The notes: generated by a model from the sequence alone, not told the origin. 64,000 bases of DNA from Mycobacterium shimoidei (GCA_002101905.1 LQPU01000062.1:62001-126000); one strand, 5' to 3'. Shown: positions 1 to 8,046, numbered from the stretch's first letter. A program made the numbers and translations.

Positions 1-48
1 GCTTGTGGTGTCCGGAGCTGCCGCCCCCGACGTCGGCTGCTCCGTCAT
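1..48 (-). CDS. rpsE: 30S ribosomal protein S5, N-terminal fragment
   Basis: Only the first 16 codons are inside the window, reading MTEQPTSGAAAPDTTS from an ATG at 48-46. An AAGGA ribosome binding site lies 7 bases upstream (56-60). A Gln/Pro/Ala-rich, disordered start of this kind is typical of mycobacterial S5, and position directly after rplR is the conserved place for rpsE. The body of the protein lies beyond base 1, so identity rests on context and the N-terminus. Confidence 0.8.
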   Translation of the reverse strand, partial: MTEQPTSGAAAPDTTS

Positions 49-79
49 CGCGCAGTCCTTCCCTCGTCAAAGCTCGTCA

Positions 80-481
80 TCAGAATTTCAATCCGCTCTC
101 GCGCGCCGCATCGGCCAGCGCTGCGATCCTTCCGCCGTAGTTGTAGCCGCCCCGGTCGAACACCACCGTCTCGATACCGGCGGCCTTGGCGCGCTCGGCG
201 ATCAACTGGCCGACTCGCACGCTATGGGCCTTCTTGTCTCCCTGCACCGCACGCACATCGGCCTCGATCGAGGACGCGGCCGCCAGTGTGGTGCCGTTGA
301 GGTCGTTGACCAGTTGCACGTGGATGTGCCGCGCAGATCGGTGCACCACGAGCCGCGGACGCTCCGGCGTACCGGAGATCTTCTTGCGCAGCCGTGCGTG
401 CCTGCGCAGCCGCGCGGCGCGGCGTGCGGCGGATACGCTCTGCCCCACGGGTTTGCGCGCCTGTGCTTGTGTTCCAGCCAT
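80..481 (-). CDS. rplR: 50S ribosomal protein L18
   Basis: The 133-residue protein binds 5S rRNA in the central protuberance of the large subunit. The core from about residue 16 (SAARRAARLRRHARLRKKIS, then RPRLVVHRSARHIHVQLVND and the C-terminal GGYNYGGRIAALADAARESG) is the L18 fold. The first 14 residues (MAGTQAQARKPVGQ) are about ten longer than in M. tuberculosis L18, so an internal start cannot be excluded. It lies 2 bases after rplF in the spc-type operon and 31 bases before rpsE. Confidence 0.97.
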   Translation of the reverse strand: MAGTQAQARKPVGQSVSAARRAARLRRHARLRKKISGTPERPRLVVHRSARHIHVQLVNDLNGTTLAAASSIEADVRAVQGDKKAHSVRVGQLIAERAKAAGIETVVFDRGGYNYGGRIAALADAARESGLKF

Positions 482-483
482 GA

Positions 484-1023
484 CTACTTACCTGTCTTTC
501 CGACCTTGCGGCGGACCTGCTCGCCCTCGTAACGTACGCCCTTGCCCTTGTACGGGTCGGGACGACGTAACCGGCGGATATTCGCCGAGATCTGGCCGAC
601 CTTCTGTTTGTCGATCCCGGACACCGAGAACTTGGTCGGCGTCTCCACCGCGAACGTGATGCCTTCCGGCGCCTCGACCACCACGGGATGGCTATATCCA
701 AGCGCGAATTCCAGCGCGTTTCCCTTCAGTTGCACGCGGTAACCGACGCCGAAGATTTCCATCTTGGTGGTGTAGCCCTGCGTCACACCGGTTACCAGGT
801 TGGCCACCAGGGTGCGTGACAGCCCGTGCAACGAACGACTACGCCGCTCGTCGTTGGGCCGCGTCACCACAATGGCGCCATCGTCGTTGCGCGACACCCT
901 GATCGGCTCGGCGACCGACAGCTCCAGGCTGCCCTTGGGGCCCTTGACCGAAACGTTCTGGCCCTCGATGGTCACGTCGACTCCGTCCGGAACCGGGATC
1001 GGCTGCTTACCAATGCGCGACAT
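484..1023 (-). CDS. rplF: 50S ribosomal protein L6
   Basis: The 179-residue protein binds 23S rRNA near the sarcin-ricin loop and the factor-binding site. The start MSRIGKQPIPVP is the usual L6 N-terminus, so the ATG at 1023-1021 is preferred over a start 18 bases upstream that would add MVEGAS. The second L6 domain ends in the conserved RRPDPYKGKGVRYEGE motif near the C-terminus. It follows rpsH by 11 bases in the same operon. Confidence 0.97.
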   Translation of the reverse strand: MSRIGKQPIPVPDGVDVTIEGQNVSVKGPKGSLELSVAEPIRVSRNDDGAIVVTRPNDERRSRSLHGLSRTLVANLVTGVTQGYTTKMEIFGVGYRVQLKGNALEFALGYSHPVVVEAPEGITFAVETPTKFSVSGIDKQKVGQISANIRRLRRPDPYKGKGVRYEGEQVRRKVGKTGK

Positions 1024-1034
1024 CGATGCTCCCT

Positions 1035-1433
1035 CTACCACACGTACGCGAGGACTTCGCCGCCCACGCCCTGTCTGGCTGCCTGACGGTCGGTGAGCAG
1101 GCCCGAGGAGGTCGAAATGATCGCCACGCCAAGCCCGCCGAGCACACGCGGCAGATTGGTCGACTTCGCGTAGACCCGCAGACCCGGCTTGGACACCCGG
1201 CGCAGGCCGGCGATGCTGCGCTCCCGGCTGGGCCCGTACTTGAGCTGCACGACCAGCTCCTTGCCGACCCGCGCGTCTTCGACGCGGTAGTCGCTGATGT
1301 ACCCCTCACGCTTGAGGATCTCGGCGATGTTGGCCTTGATCTTCGAGTGCGGGAGGGTCACCTCTTCGTGGTACGCCGAATTGGCGTTGCGCAGACGTGT
1401 CAAGAAGTCTGCGATCGGGTCCGTCATAGTCAT
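1035..1433 (-). CDS. rpsH: 30S ribosomal protein S8
   Basis: The 132-residue protein binds helix 21 of 16S rRNA, nucleates the central domain of the small subunit, and in many bacteria is the translational repressor of the spc operon. The start MTMTDPIADFLTRLRNA and the C-terminal STSSGLLTDRQAARQGVGGE are family signatures. A second ATG at codon 3 is possible, but the longer form matches the mycobacterial protein. The 72 bases separating it from rpsN are the largest internal spacer of this operon part. Confidence 0.97.
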   Translation of the reverse strand: MTMTDPIADFLTRLRNANSAYHEEVTLPHSKIKANIAEILKREGYISDYRVEDARVGKELVVQLKYGPSRERSIAGLRRVSKPGLRVYAKSTNLPRVLGGLGVAIISTSSGLLTDRQAARQGVGGEVLAYVW

Positions 1434-1505
1434 TTAGCGCTGCTCCTCTTCATCGCTGCGCTCTGTATCGTCGACAACGCGGTCATAGTTGCGTCCTATG
1501 TCCCG

Positions 1506-1691
1506 TCACCAACTGCTCTTCTGCACACCGGGCAGTTCACCGGCGTGCGCCATCTCACGAAGACAGACGCGACACAGCCCGAACTTGCGGTAAACGGCAC
1601 GCGGGCGGCCGCATTTGCTGCAGCGGGTGTAGGTGCGCACCTTGAACTTCGGCTTGCGCTGAGCCTTGTTGACCAGTGCCTTCTTCGCCAT
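1506..1691 (-). CDS. rpsN1: 30S ribosomal protein S14 type Z (zinc-binding)
   Basis: The 61-residue protein belongs to the small subunit head. It is the short, zinc-containing form of S14: four cysteines form two CxxC knuckles at C24/C27 and C40/C43. Mycobacteria usually carry a second, zinc-free S14 elsewhere that replaces this one in zinc starvation; that paralogue is not in this window. The ATG at 1691 gives the canonical MAKKALVNKAQRK start. It lies 4 bases after rplE. Confidence 0.97.
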   Translation of the reverse strand: MAKKALVNKAQRKPKFKVRTYTRCSKCGRPRAVYRKFGLCRVCLREMAHAGELPGVQKSSW

Positions 1692-1695
1692 ATGC

Positions 1696-2259
1696 TCAGT
1701 TCTCCTTGAACGGAAAGCCGAGGGCCCGCAACAGCGCTCGTCCTTCGTCGTCGTTCGTCGCCGAGGTGACGACGGTGATGTCCATGCCACGGGTCCGGTC
1801 GATGGAGTCCACGTCGATCTCGTGGAACACCGACTGCTCGGCCAGCCCGAACGTGTAGTTGCCGGCGCCGTCGAACTGCTTGGGCGACAGGCCGCGGAAG
1901 TCGCGGATACGCGGCAGCGCGATCGAGGTGAGCCGGTCGAGGAATTCCCACATCCGATCGCCGCGCAGTGTCACCCGCGCCCCGATCGGCATGCCCTCGC
2001 GCAGCTTGAATTGCGCGATCGATTTGCGGGCCCGCCGGATCTCCGGCCGCTGCCCGGTGATCATCGCCAGGTCGTTGACCGCGCCGTTGATCAGCTTGGC
2101 GTCGCGGGCGGCGTCGCCCACACCCATGTTGACCACAACCTTGACCACGGTCGGGATCTGCATGACGTTGCGGTAGCCGAACTCTTTGTTGAGCGCATCG
2201 CGGATCTCGTCGCGGTAGCGCATCTTCAGCCGGGGCTGAACTTTTTCTGCCGTCGTCAT
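1696..2259 (-). CDS. rplE: 50S ribosomal protein L5
   Basis: The 187-residue protein binds 5S rRNA and forms an inter-subunit bridge. The conserved L5 blocks are visible: VVVNMGVGDAARDAKLINGA, ITGQRPEIRRARKSIAQFKLR, then GNYTFGLAEQSVFHEID and GMDITVVTSATNDDEGRALL. Its ATG overlaps the rplX stop by one base (TGATG), which implies coupled translation. Confidence 0.98.
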   Translation of the reverse strand: MTTAEKVQPRLKMRYRDEIRDALNKEFGYRNVMQIPTVVKVVVNMGVGDAARDAKLINGAVNDLAMITGQRPEIRRARKSIAQFKLREGMPIGARVTLRGDRMWEFLDRLTSIALPRIRDFRGLSPKQFDGAGNYTFGLAEQSVFHEIDVDSIDRTRGMDITVVTSATNDDEGRALLRALGFPFKEN

Positions 2260-2576
2260 CAGATGTCCTTGCCGTTGCGCTTGGAGATGCGGACCTTCTT
2301 GCCGGTTTCCTCGTCGAACCGGTACCCGATCCGGGTGGGTTTGCCGTCGGAGTCGACCACCATCACGTTGGAGACGTGAATCGGGGCTTCCTGGGTGACG
2401 ATGCCGCCCGAGCGGGCGCCGCGCTGATTGGTCGAGATCGGGGTGTGTTTTTTGATCCGGTTGACGCCCTCGACGAGCACCTTGTTGCGGGCCGGGTAGG
2501 CCTGTAGGACCTTACCCTTGGCGCCCTTGTCCTTGCCGGAGATGACCAGCACGGTGTCGCCCTTGTGGACCTTCAT
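2259..2576 (-). CDS. rplX: 50S ribosomal protein L24
   Basis: The 105-residue assembly-initiator protein binds the 5' end of 23S rRNA. The N-terminal KOW motif is clear (KVHKGDTVLVISGKDKGAKG, residues 2-21), followed by the conserved EGVNRIKKHTPIS. The start codon abuts the rplN stop codon with no spacer, and its own stop overlaps the rplE start by one base. Confidence 0.98.
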   Translation of the reverse strand: MKVHKGDTVLVISGKDKGAKGKVLQAYPARNKVLVEGVNRIKKHTPISTNQRGARSGGIVTQEAPIHVSNVMVVDSDGKPTRIGYRFDEETGKKVRISKRNGKDI

Positions 2577-2945
2577 CTACAGCACCTCCGGGGCCAGCGA
2601 GATGATCTTCATGAAGCGCTTTTCCCGCAGTTCCCGGCCGACCGGCCCGAAGATGCGGGTGCCGCGCGGGTCGTTGTCAGGCTTGATGATGACGGCCGCG
2701 TTCTCGTCGAACTTGATGTAGCTGCCGTCGGGGCGGCGGCGCTCCTTGACGGTGCGCACCACGACAGCCTTGACGATTTCGCCGCGCCTGATGTTGCCGC
2801 CGGGGATGGCGTCTTTGACCGTCGCCACGATCACGTCGCCGATACCGGCGTAGCGTCGCGACGAGCCGCCGAGCACCCGGATGCACAAGATCTCCTTGGC
2901 GCCGGTGTTGTCGGCGACCTTCAGCCGCGATTCCTGCTGAATCAC
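2577..2945 (-). CDS. rplN: 50S ribosomal protein L14
   Basis: The 122-residue, highly conserved protein forms the B8 bridge and is the docking site of RsfS-type silencing factors. The signature MIQQESRLKVADNTGAKE starts it, and ARGTR-like (DPRGTRIFGPVGRELRE) and MKIISLAPEVL end it. Here rplN is the first gene of its transcript, because a sulfatase module separates it from rpsQ. A 183-base spacer upstream would carry its own promoter. Confidence 0.98.
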   Translation of the reverse strand: MIQQESRLKVADNTGAKEILCIRVLGGSSRRYAGIGDVIVATVKDAIPGGNIRRGEIVKAVVVRTVKERRRPDGSYIKFDENAAVIIKPDNDPRGTRIFGPVGRELREKRFMKIISLAPEVL

Positions 2946-3044
2946 CTAGATCTCCTGACCTGGTTCGCGTGTGCACGACAGACGGGTGCTATCGCTGTCT
3001 GACGTGCGTGGTCTTCATCGCCGAACGGCACGCGGGGCCGGCAA

Positions 3045-3073
3045 AGTATCGTGCACGCGCCGGCCGAGGTCTG
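3045..3073 (-). promoter_or_regulatory. Candidate promoter for the rplN (spc-type) operon
   Basis: On the minus strand a GATACT hexamer (3050-3045) resembles a SigA -10 box. A weak -35, CAGACC (3073-3068), lies exactly 17 bases upstream. It would give a leader of about 100 bases before rplN. The -35 matches only half of the consensus, so the call rests mainly on the -10 and on rplN being cut off from the S10 operon. Confidence 0.35.
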
Positions 3074-3083
3074 CCCACGGCAA

Positions 3084-3100
3084 CCCCTAGAGTCTAGGGG
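3084..3100 (-). terminator. Palindrome after the DinB-family gene, probable terminator
   Basis: CCCCTAGA and TCTAGGGG form a perfect 8-bp inverted repeat around a single G. It lies about 29 bases past the stop codon of the DinB-family gene and just upstream of the rplN promoter region. That is the right place to end the accessory transcript before the ribosomal one starts. There is no U-tract, and a one-base centre would force the inner pairs open, so an operator role is also possible. Confidence 0.45.
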
Positions 3101-3128
3101 ATCACCTGCTCAGAGCCAAATTTGAGGG

Positions 3129-3683
3129 CTAGCCGCTTATGCTGCCGATCCTGCGGATATCGCCGAGGTGGTGAACACCTTCGTGCATCGCCTGGCGGAC
3201 GAGCCAACGCGCCGTCCGCTGCTCCCCTGGCAATCGCGTCGCGACGCGGTCCCAGTCGTGTTCTCCGGTACGCGCGACTTCCTCGCAGAAGCCGGACGCG
3301 GCCGCACCCAGTTCGTCCAGCATGGCGGTCAGATCGCATTCGTTGTAACGGAACCTTTGCGCCCTTAGGTCGTTGAACATCGGTTCCAGCGCCGGCCGGA
3401 CCTCATCGCGGGTCCGGTGCAGCCGGATGGTGAAGGTCATGTAGACGTCGCGCAGGTGGCAGACATACTCAGCGACCGACCACACCCGCGGGCCGGGGCG
3501 CCGCCGCTGCGTCTCAGGTGGGATGTCGGCGACGGCTGCACCCACCGCGGCCGGTAGTTTCTCGATGGCACGAACGGCCTGGCCGATGCTGATCTCTGGA
3601 TAGGTCAGCGCGCACACATCGCAGGTGTGGTCTTCGGCAGCCAGCGGCGGTAGCTGCCCACGGAACATGGGAATATTGTGCAC
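3129..3683 (-). CDS. DinB-family metal-binding protein
   Basis: The 184-residue protein has the DinB/YfiT four-helix-bundle layout. A likely metal-binding His is at H76 (in AEYVCHLRDVY), with a second set at H167, H171 and H172 (MHEGVHHLGDI) near the C-terminus. Many actinobacterial members are thiol (mycothiol)-dependent S-transferases, but the substrate cannot be told from sequence. A CDVC pair (C21/C24) precedes the bundle and could be a redox or metal site. It is not part of the M. tuberculosis ribosomal locus as I recall it. It is transcribed away from the divergent DUF732 gene. Confidence 0.75.
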   Translation of the reverse strand: MHNIPMFRGQLPPLAAEDHTCDVCALTYPEISIGQAVRAIEKLPAAVGAAVADIPPETQRRRPGPRVWSVAEYVCHLRDVYMTFTIRLHRTRDEVRPALEPMFNDLRAQRFRYNECDLTAMLDELGAAASGFCEEVARTGEHDWDRVATRLPGEQRTARWLVRQAMHEGVHHLGDIRRIGSISG

Positions 3684-3881
3684 CGACCCGAGAATACGAG
3701 GTCTGGCCGAACAATTGTTCGGATCGAGGTCTTTGTTTGAAGCTGCGGGTGGGCAATTCCTCCGATGTAGGCCTCTCGTCGGTTTCAGTTATTTCCGCCC
3801 CACAAGGATTTTAGCGAGGTAGTCTCCTACCATCCGAGAATTGATTCGTCGATTTCGGTGCTCAGTGGCCAGCTGGCGAAA

Positions 3882-3914
3882 CCCCTAATACCTGTAAAAC
3901 CATCGATTTAGGGG
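3882..3914 (+). promoter_or_regulatory. Leader hairpin next to the ribosome binding site of the DUF732 gene
   Basis: CCCCTAA (3882-3888) and TTAGGGG (3908-3914) can pair around a 19-base loop. The right arm ends one base before the GGAG ribosome binding site (3916-3919) of the gene starting at 3922, so folding could limit initiation. The rest of the 238-base spacer between the divergent genes shows no obvious strong promoter. Confidence 0.3.
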
Positions 3915-3921
3915 CGGAGAA

Positions 3922-4287
3922 ATGAAAATTCGGTTCATGACAGCAGCAGCAATCACGGCAGTGTTGGCAGCACCGGCGGCGCACGCCGACACCACCGAGT
4001 TCCTGCAGGACGTGGAGGCGGCGGGGTTCACCGATACCGCCTCCGGCGCTACCGGCCTCGAGGAGGCAGGAACGTACATCTGCGCTCAGCTTGACCAAGG
4101 CCAAGACCCCGCAACCTTGGTGGAGGGAGAACTTCTGACAATGACCAACCTAAACCCATATCAGGTGGGTGAATTCATGGGGATAGCGGTCAGAGATCTG
4201 TGCCCACTGCACTTCCCTGAGGTGGAAGCGTGGGCGAATTCAGTCTCACAATCCCAAGCCATCGTCACGGCAACCACAGCACACTAA
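3922..4287 (+). CDS. Secreted DUF732-family protein
   Basis: The 121-residue protein starts with a Sec signal peptide (MKIRFMTAAAITAVLAAPAAHA, probable cleavage after A22). The mature domain is of DUF732 type, common in mycobacteria and of unknown function. Two cysteines (C54 in TYICAQLDQGQ and C94 in RDLCPLHFPE) are spaced as in the family and probably form a disulfide. It stands alone on the plus strand inside an otherwise minus-strand block, between the DinB-family gene and the sulfatase module. Confidence 0.8.
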   Translation: MKIRFMTAAAITAVLAAPAAHADTTEFLQDVEAAGFTDTASGATGLEEAGTYICAQLDQGQDPATLVEGELLTMTNLNPYQVGEFMGIAVRDLCPLHFPEVEAWANSVSQSQAIVTATTAH

Positions 4288-4341
4288 TTCGGGCTGTGCT
4301 TTAGCCAGCTTGAGGACCATCGGCAAGGTACGCCGGACCAT

Positions 4342-5235
4342 CTACCTGTCGACCACGCAGCGAAACCCGATATGAGTGGTGGCGCTGTCCTGCGACTGCG
4401 GCGAGCGCGCCGCCGGCCGGTAGCGGTGGCAGTACTCGGGCGCGCACAGATGCGAGCCGCCCTTCAGGGTCTGGTTGACCCCCGGATCGGGGGGCCCGGT
4501 CGGCGTGCAGCAGGCTTTCGGCGGCTCCTTGAGCCGGTGATGGGGCGAGAATTCGGTGGTCGTCCACTCCCAGACGTTGCCGATCATGTCGAGCAGACCC
4601 ACCGGGTTGGGCGGGAATGCCCCCACCGGCGAGGTCCCCATCCAGCCCAGGGCGCCGTCGTTGCGGTATGGGAATCGGCCCTGCCAGGTGTTGGCCATCA
4701 ACTGCCCGCCCGGCTTTTCCTCGTCGCCCCAGGGGTAGGTCGTCGTGGTCCCGCCGCGCGCGGCGTACTCCCACTCGGCCTCGGTGGGCAGACGCCGCCC
4801 GGCCCACCGCGCATAGGCCGCGGCGTCGGGATAGGCGACCTGCACGACGGGATGATCAGCCTTGTCGGCGATGTCACTGTCCGGGCCGAATGGGTGTCGC
4901 CAATTCGCGCCGGGAACCCACTGCCACCATTGCCGCCAGTCCCGCAGATCCACGGGTCCCGCCGTCGGTCGAAACACCAGCGCCCCCGGCTGCAGATCGT
5001 TTGGGTCGGCTCCGGGGTACAGCGCGGGGTCGATGGGTTGTTCTGCGACGGTCACATAGCCTGTGGCAGCGACGAATTCGGCGAATTGGGCGTTGGTCAC
5101 CGGATGGCGTTCCATCGCGAACGCATCGACGACGGCGGTGTGTATCGGCGCCTCTTCGGGGTAAAAGCTCGTCGAGCCCATCCGGAACGATCCGCCGGGC
5201 AGCTCGACCAGCTCGGTCAGCTCTACTTCAGTCAC
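4342..5235 (-). CDS. Formylglycine-generating enzyme (sulfatase activator)
   Basis: The 297-residue FGE-sulfatase-domain protein oxidises the Cys of the CxPxR motif in type I sulfatases to formylglycine. Family blocks are present: GGSFRMGS (14-21), RRLPTEAEWEYAARGG (147-162), NVWEWT (220-225), and the active-site pair C264/C269 in LCAPEYC followed by HIGFRC at the end. Length and location match M. tuberculosis Rv0712. It overlaps the last 8 bases of the arylsulfatase gene, so the two are co-expressed and enzyme and substrate are encoded together. Confidence 0.93.
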   Translation of the reverse strand: MTEVELTELVELPGGSFRMGSTSFYPEEAPIHTAVVDAFAMERHPVTNAQFAEFVAATGYVTVAEQPIDPALYPGADPNDLQPGALVFRPTAGPVDLRDWRQWWQWVPGANWRHPFGPDSDIADKADHPVVQVAYPDAAAYARWAGRRLPTEAEWEYAARGGTTTTYPWGDEEKPGGQLMANTWQGRFPYRNDGALGWMGTSPVGAFPPNPVGLLDMIGNVWEWTTTEFSPHHRLKEPPKACCTPTGPPDPGVNQTLKGGSHLCAPEYCHRYRPAARSPQSQDSATTHIGFRCVVDR

Positions 5236-7579
5236 GCGAAAACGCCAGCGCCAGCTTCTTTTCCAGATCCTCGTATGCAGTGCCGGAGATGTCGACGGTG
5301 ACCTGCGTGATGGTGCCGCCGGTGAATCTGAACGGCGCCTTGTATCGGCGCGACACCGCTGAACCGCTGTTGCGCCCGACGCTGATCGTGGCGCCGGCCA
5401 ACCCGAAGGTTCCCGGCTGTGTCGTCATGTCCGGCAGGGTTGCGACGGCCTGGCCGTCGATGTACAGCACGGCATCACCGAGCGGTGTGTGGCTGTTCGG
5501 GACCGTCCCTGAGCGCGTGTAGTGGACGCCGAAAAGGTGGCGACCCAACGGCACCGCGCCCGCCGACGACAGCGTCTGTTCCCGCTCCCCGAGGAAGTTG
5601 TAGACGTAATGCAGCCGCCCGTCCTGGATGAACAGAACGTGCCCGCCGTGGGCGCCGCCCTGTTTGAACAACACTCCTTCGGCACCGGTAGTGTCGACCG
5701 TCGCGTCGGCGACCACGGAGAATGATTGGCCGCGTATCTCGACGCCGGCGCCCATGTGCACATCGGCGGCGTCGGGGTAGTAGACGAAGGTCGACCTCTC
5801 CCCGACCAGGTAAGGCCGCCACCGCGTCATCGTTTCCAAGATGTTGAAATCCGCCAGCGGCAGCCCGTTGTACTTGGCCGCCTCCGAGAACCACAACGCC
5901 TTGAGTTCCTCGAGCTTGTCCGGCCGCTCTGCGGCCAGGTCGTGGCACTGACTGCGGTCGGCCGCGATGTTGAACAGCTCCCAGCGATCGGAGTCGAAAT
6001 GTGACCAGCCCGAAGGCGTGGCAGCGTGCACCGTATTGGCGAACCAGCCGTCGTGCCAGATCCCCCGAGTGCCCAGCATGGTGTAGAACTGGGTGTGTTT
6101 ACCGGTATCTGCTGCCGGATCTGCCAGCGCCGCTTTGAAACTCACTCCGTCCAGCGGACGCTGGGGAATCCCCTTGACGACCTCCGGTGGCGTGATGCCC
6201 AGCAGGTCGTAGACGGTGGGGGTGATATCGCAAACGCTGATGTAATTGTCGCGGACCTCGCCGTGCGCAGCAATCCCGTTGGGCCAGGAGATGATTGCGG
6301 TATCAGCGATACCTCCCTCGTGCGAGGCGTAGCGCTTGAACAGCTTGTAGGGGGTGTTGAACGCCATCGCCCAGCCGATCGGGTAATGGTTGTAGGTCTC
6401 TGGCCCACCGAGGCGATCGAGGAACTTCAGGCTTTCTTCGACGGTGTCGATGTAGCCGTTGAAGAACTTCGACTCGTTGACCGACCCGTTCGGCCCGCCC
6501 TCCCCGCTGGCGCCGTTATCGGAGATCACCACGATGATGGTGTTGTCGAGTTGACCGGATTCTGCAAGATAGTCCAGGATTCGGCCGATCTGCGCATCGG
6601 TGTAGCTCAGGAAGCCGGCGAATACTTCGGCCATCCTGCTGAACAATTTCTTCTCGTCGGCGGTTAGTGAATCCCAGGGCCGCACCGTGTCCTGAACCGG
6701 CCACGGCTCACCATTGGGGCCCGTCACATCGAGGTACGGGTTCATCGGTGACAGCTCGGTGTCAGGTGGAACGATGCCCATCGCCTTCTGTCGTTCCAGG
6801 ACGATCTCGCGGTAACGCTCGTAGCCCATGTCGAAGCGGCCGGCGTATTTGTCGGCCCATTCTTTGAACACATGGTGCGGGGCGTGACCGGCACCGGGGC
6901 ACACGTAGCTGAACCACGGTTTGTTCGGCGCGATCACCTTGGCGTCGCGGATGAATTCGATTGTCTTGTCGGCGATGTCCTTCGATAGGTGGTAGCCGTC
7001 CTCGGGTGTGCCGGGCGGTGGGACCGGGTGGTTGTCGTAGATCAGATCGGGATACCACTGGTCGGTCTCGCCGCCCATGAATCCGTAGAACCGTTCGAAT
7101 CCGCGAGACAGCGGCCAGTGACGCTTGGTCGACGCCAGGCTGGACTCCTCGAGCGGAGTCAGGTGCCATTTACCGGTGCAGTAGGTGTTGTAGCCCTGTT
7201 CGGCAAGCACTTCGGAGAGCAGGGCGGTGTCGGCTGGGATACGGCCGTTGCAGTTGGGGAATCCGTCGGTGAATTCCTCGATGGTGGCCATCCCCACCGT
7301 GGTGGCGTTGCGACCGGTCAGCAAGGACGCCCGAGTGGGGGAACACAGCGCGGTGGTGTGGAATTGGGACAGCCGGACGCCGCGGTCGGCGATGCGTGTC
7401 ATATTCGGCATTTCGACCAGACCACCGAAGCAATCCCACGTCGCGATCCCGACGTCGTCCCAGACTAGGTAGAGGACGTTGGGTGCATTCTCCGGCGCGG
7501 TCGGCGCCGCGAAAGGCCCCCAGTCGGGCTCGGAGTCCCGTATGTCGAGCTCGATTTTGCCGGTGAATTCGGTCGCCAC
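5228..7579 (-). CDS. atsA: Arylsulfatase (type I, formylglycine-dependent)
   Basis: The 783-residue enzyme (from the GTG at 7579-7577) hydrolyses sulfate esters. The sulfatase signature LCSPTRASLLTGR carries the cysteine (C79) converted to formylglycine. Metal ligands lie in VWDDVG (41-42), and GKWH and DNGASGEGG follow. The last 170 residues look like a concanavalin/LamG-type beta domain. An upstream ATG (7621) adds 14 residues but lies inside the rpsQ terminator hairpin, so GTG is preferred. TATAGT ends 7 bases before this GTG, the arrangement of a leaderless mycobacterial transcript. It corresponds to M. tuberculosis Rv0711. Confidence 0.93.
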   Translation of the reverse strand: MATEFTGKIELDIRDSEPDWGPFAAPTAPENAPNVLYLVWDDVGIATWDCFGGLVEMPNMTRIADRGVRLSQFHTTALCSPTRASLLTGRNATTVGMATIEEFTDGFPNCNGRIPADTALLSEVLAEQGYNTYCTGKWHLTPLEESSLASTKRHWPLSRGFERFYGFMGGETDQWYPDLIYDNHPVPPPGTPEDGYHLSKDIADKTIEFIRDAKVIAPNKPWFSYVCPGAGHAPHHVFKEWADKYAGRFDMGYERYREIVLERQKAMGIVPPDTELSPMNPYLDVTGPNGEPWPVQDTVRPWDSLTADEKKLFSRMAEVFAGFLSYTDAQIGRILDYLAESGQLDNTIIVVISDNGASGEGGPNGSVNESKFFNGYIDTVEESLKFLDRLGGPETYNHYPIGWAMAFNTPYKLFKRYASHEGGIADTAIISWPNGIAAHGEVRDNYISVCDITPTVYDLLGITPPEVVKGIPQRPLDGVSFKAALADPAADTGKHTQFYTMLGTRGIWHDGWFANTVHAATPSGWSHFDSDRWELFNIAADRSQCHDLAAERPDKLEELKALWFSEAAKYNGLPLADFNILETMTRWRPYLVGERSTFVYYPDAADVHMGAGVEIRGQSFSVVADATVDTTGAEGVLFKQGGAHGGHVLFIQDGRLHYVYNFLGEREQTLSSAGAVPLGRHLFGVHYTRSGTVPNSHTPLGDAVLYIDGQAVATLPDMTTQPGTFGLAGATISVGRNSGSAVSRRYKAPFRFTGGTITQVTVDISGTAYEDLEKKLALAFSRD

Positions 7580-7592
7580 CGTCGCGACTATA
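7577..7592 (-). promoter_or_regulatory. -10 box and leaderless start of atsA
   Basis: TATAGT (7592-7587) is a near-consensus -10 hexamer. Seven bases later comes GTG (7579-7577), so transcription would begin at or next to the start codon. No -35 or Shine-Dalgarno sequence is needed for such promoters. It places atsA under its own control just past the rpsQ terminator. Confidence 0.55.
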
Positions 7593-7609
7593 CCCCGGCG
7601 AGCAGACCC

Positions 7610-7645
7610 AAAAGCCCCCATTCCGCAGCGGAATTGGGGGCTTTT
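7610..7645 (-). terminator. Rho-independent terminator after rpsQ
   Basis: AAAAGCCCCCA plus TTCCG pairs with CGGAA plus TTGGGGGCTTTT, with a 3-base loop and one bulged T. On the minus strand the stem ends in CTTTT. It begins 21 bases after the rpsQ stop codon and closes the S10 operon. Confidence 0.85.
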
Positions 7646-7665
7646 GCGTGTCTGCTCGCGCTAAC

Positions 7666-8046
7666 CTACTTGGCCTTCTCCAAGATCTCCACCAGCCGCC
7701 AGCGCTTGGTCGCCGACAGCGGACGGGTCTCCATCAGCGATACCCGATCGCCGATGCCGGCAACGCTGTTCTCGTCGTGCGCCTTCACCTTCTTGGTGCT
7801 GCGAATGATCTTGCCGTAGAGCGGGTGCTTCACCCGGTCCTCCAGCTCGACCACGATCGTCTTCTGCATCTTGTCGCTCACCACGTAGCCGATCGCAGTC
7901 TTGCGGCGACCCCGCGGCTTGGCTTTGCGCGGAGTGTGCTTGGGGCCTTTTTCCCTCGGAGTGGTTTCTGCGGATTTATTCGGCGTGGTCTTCTTAGCGG
8001 CAGCCTTTTTCGCTGCGGTCTTGGTACCGGTTTTCGCCTCTGCCAT
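7666..8046 (-). CDS. rpsQ: 30S ribosomal protein S17
   Basis: The 126-residue protein is the last gene of the S10 operon. The OB-fold core (KTAIGYVVSDKMQKTIVVELE, HPLYGKIIRSTKKVKAHDE, GDRVSLMETRPLSATKRW) starts near residue 49. The first ~48 residues are a disordered Lys/Ala/Thr/Pro tail absent from E. coli S17 (84 residues) but usual in mycobacteria. The start overlaps the rpmC stop by one base. Confidence 0.97.
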   Translation of the reverse strand: MAEAKTGTKTAAKKAAAKKTTPNKSAETTPREKGPKHTPRKAKPRGRRKTAIGYVVSDKMQKTIVVELEDRVKHPLYGKIIRSTKKVKAHDENSVAGIGDRVSLMETRPLSATKRWRLVEILEKAK

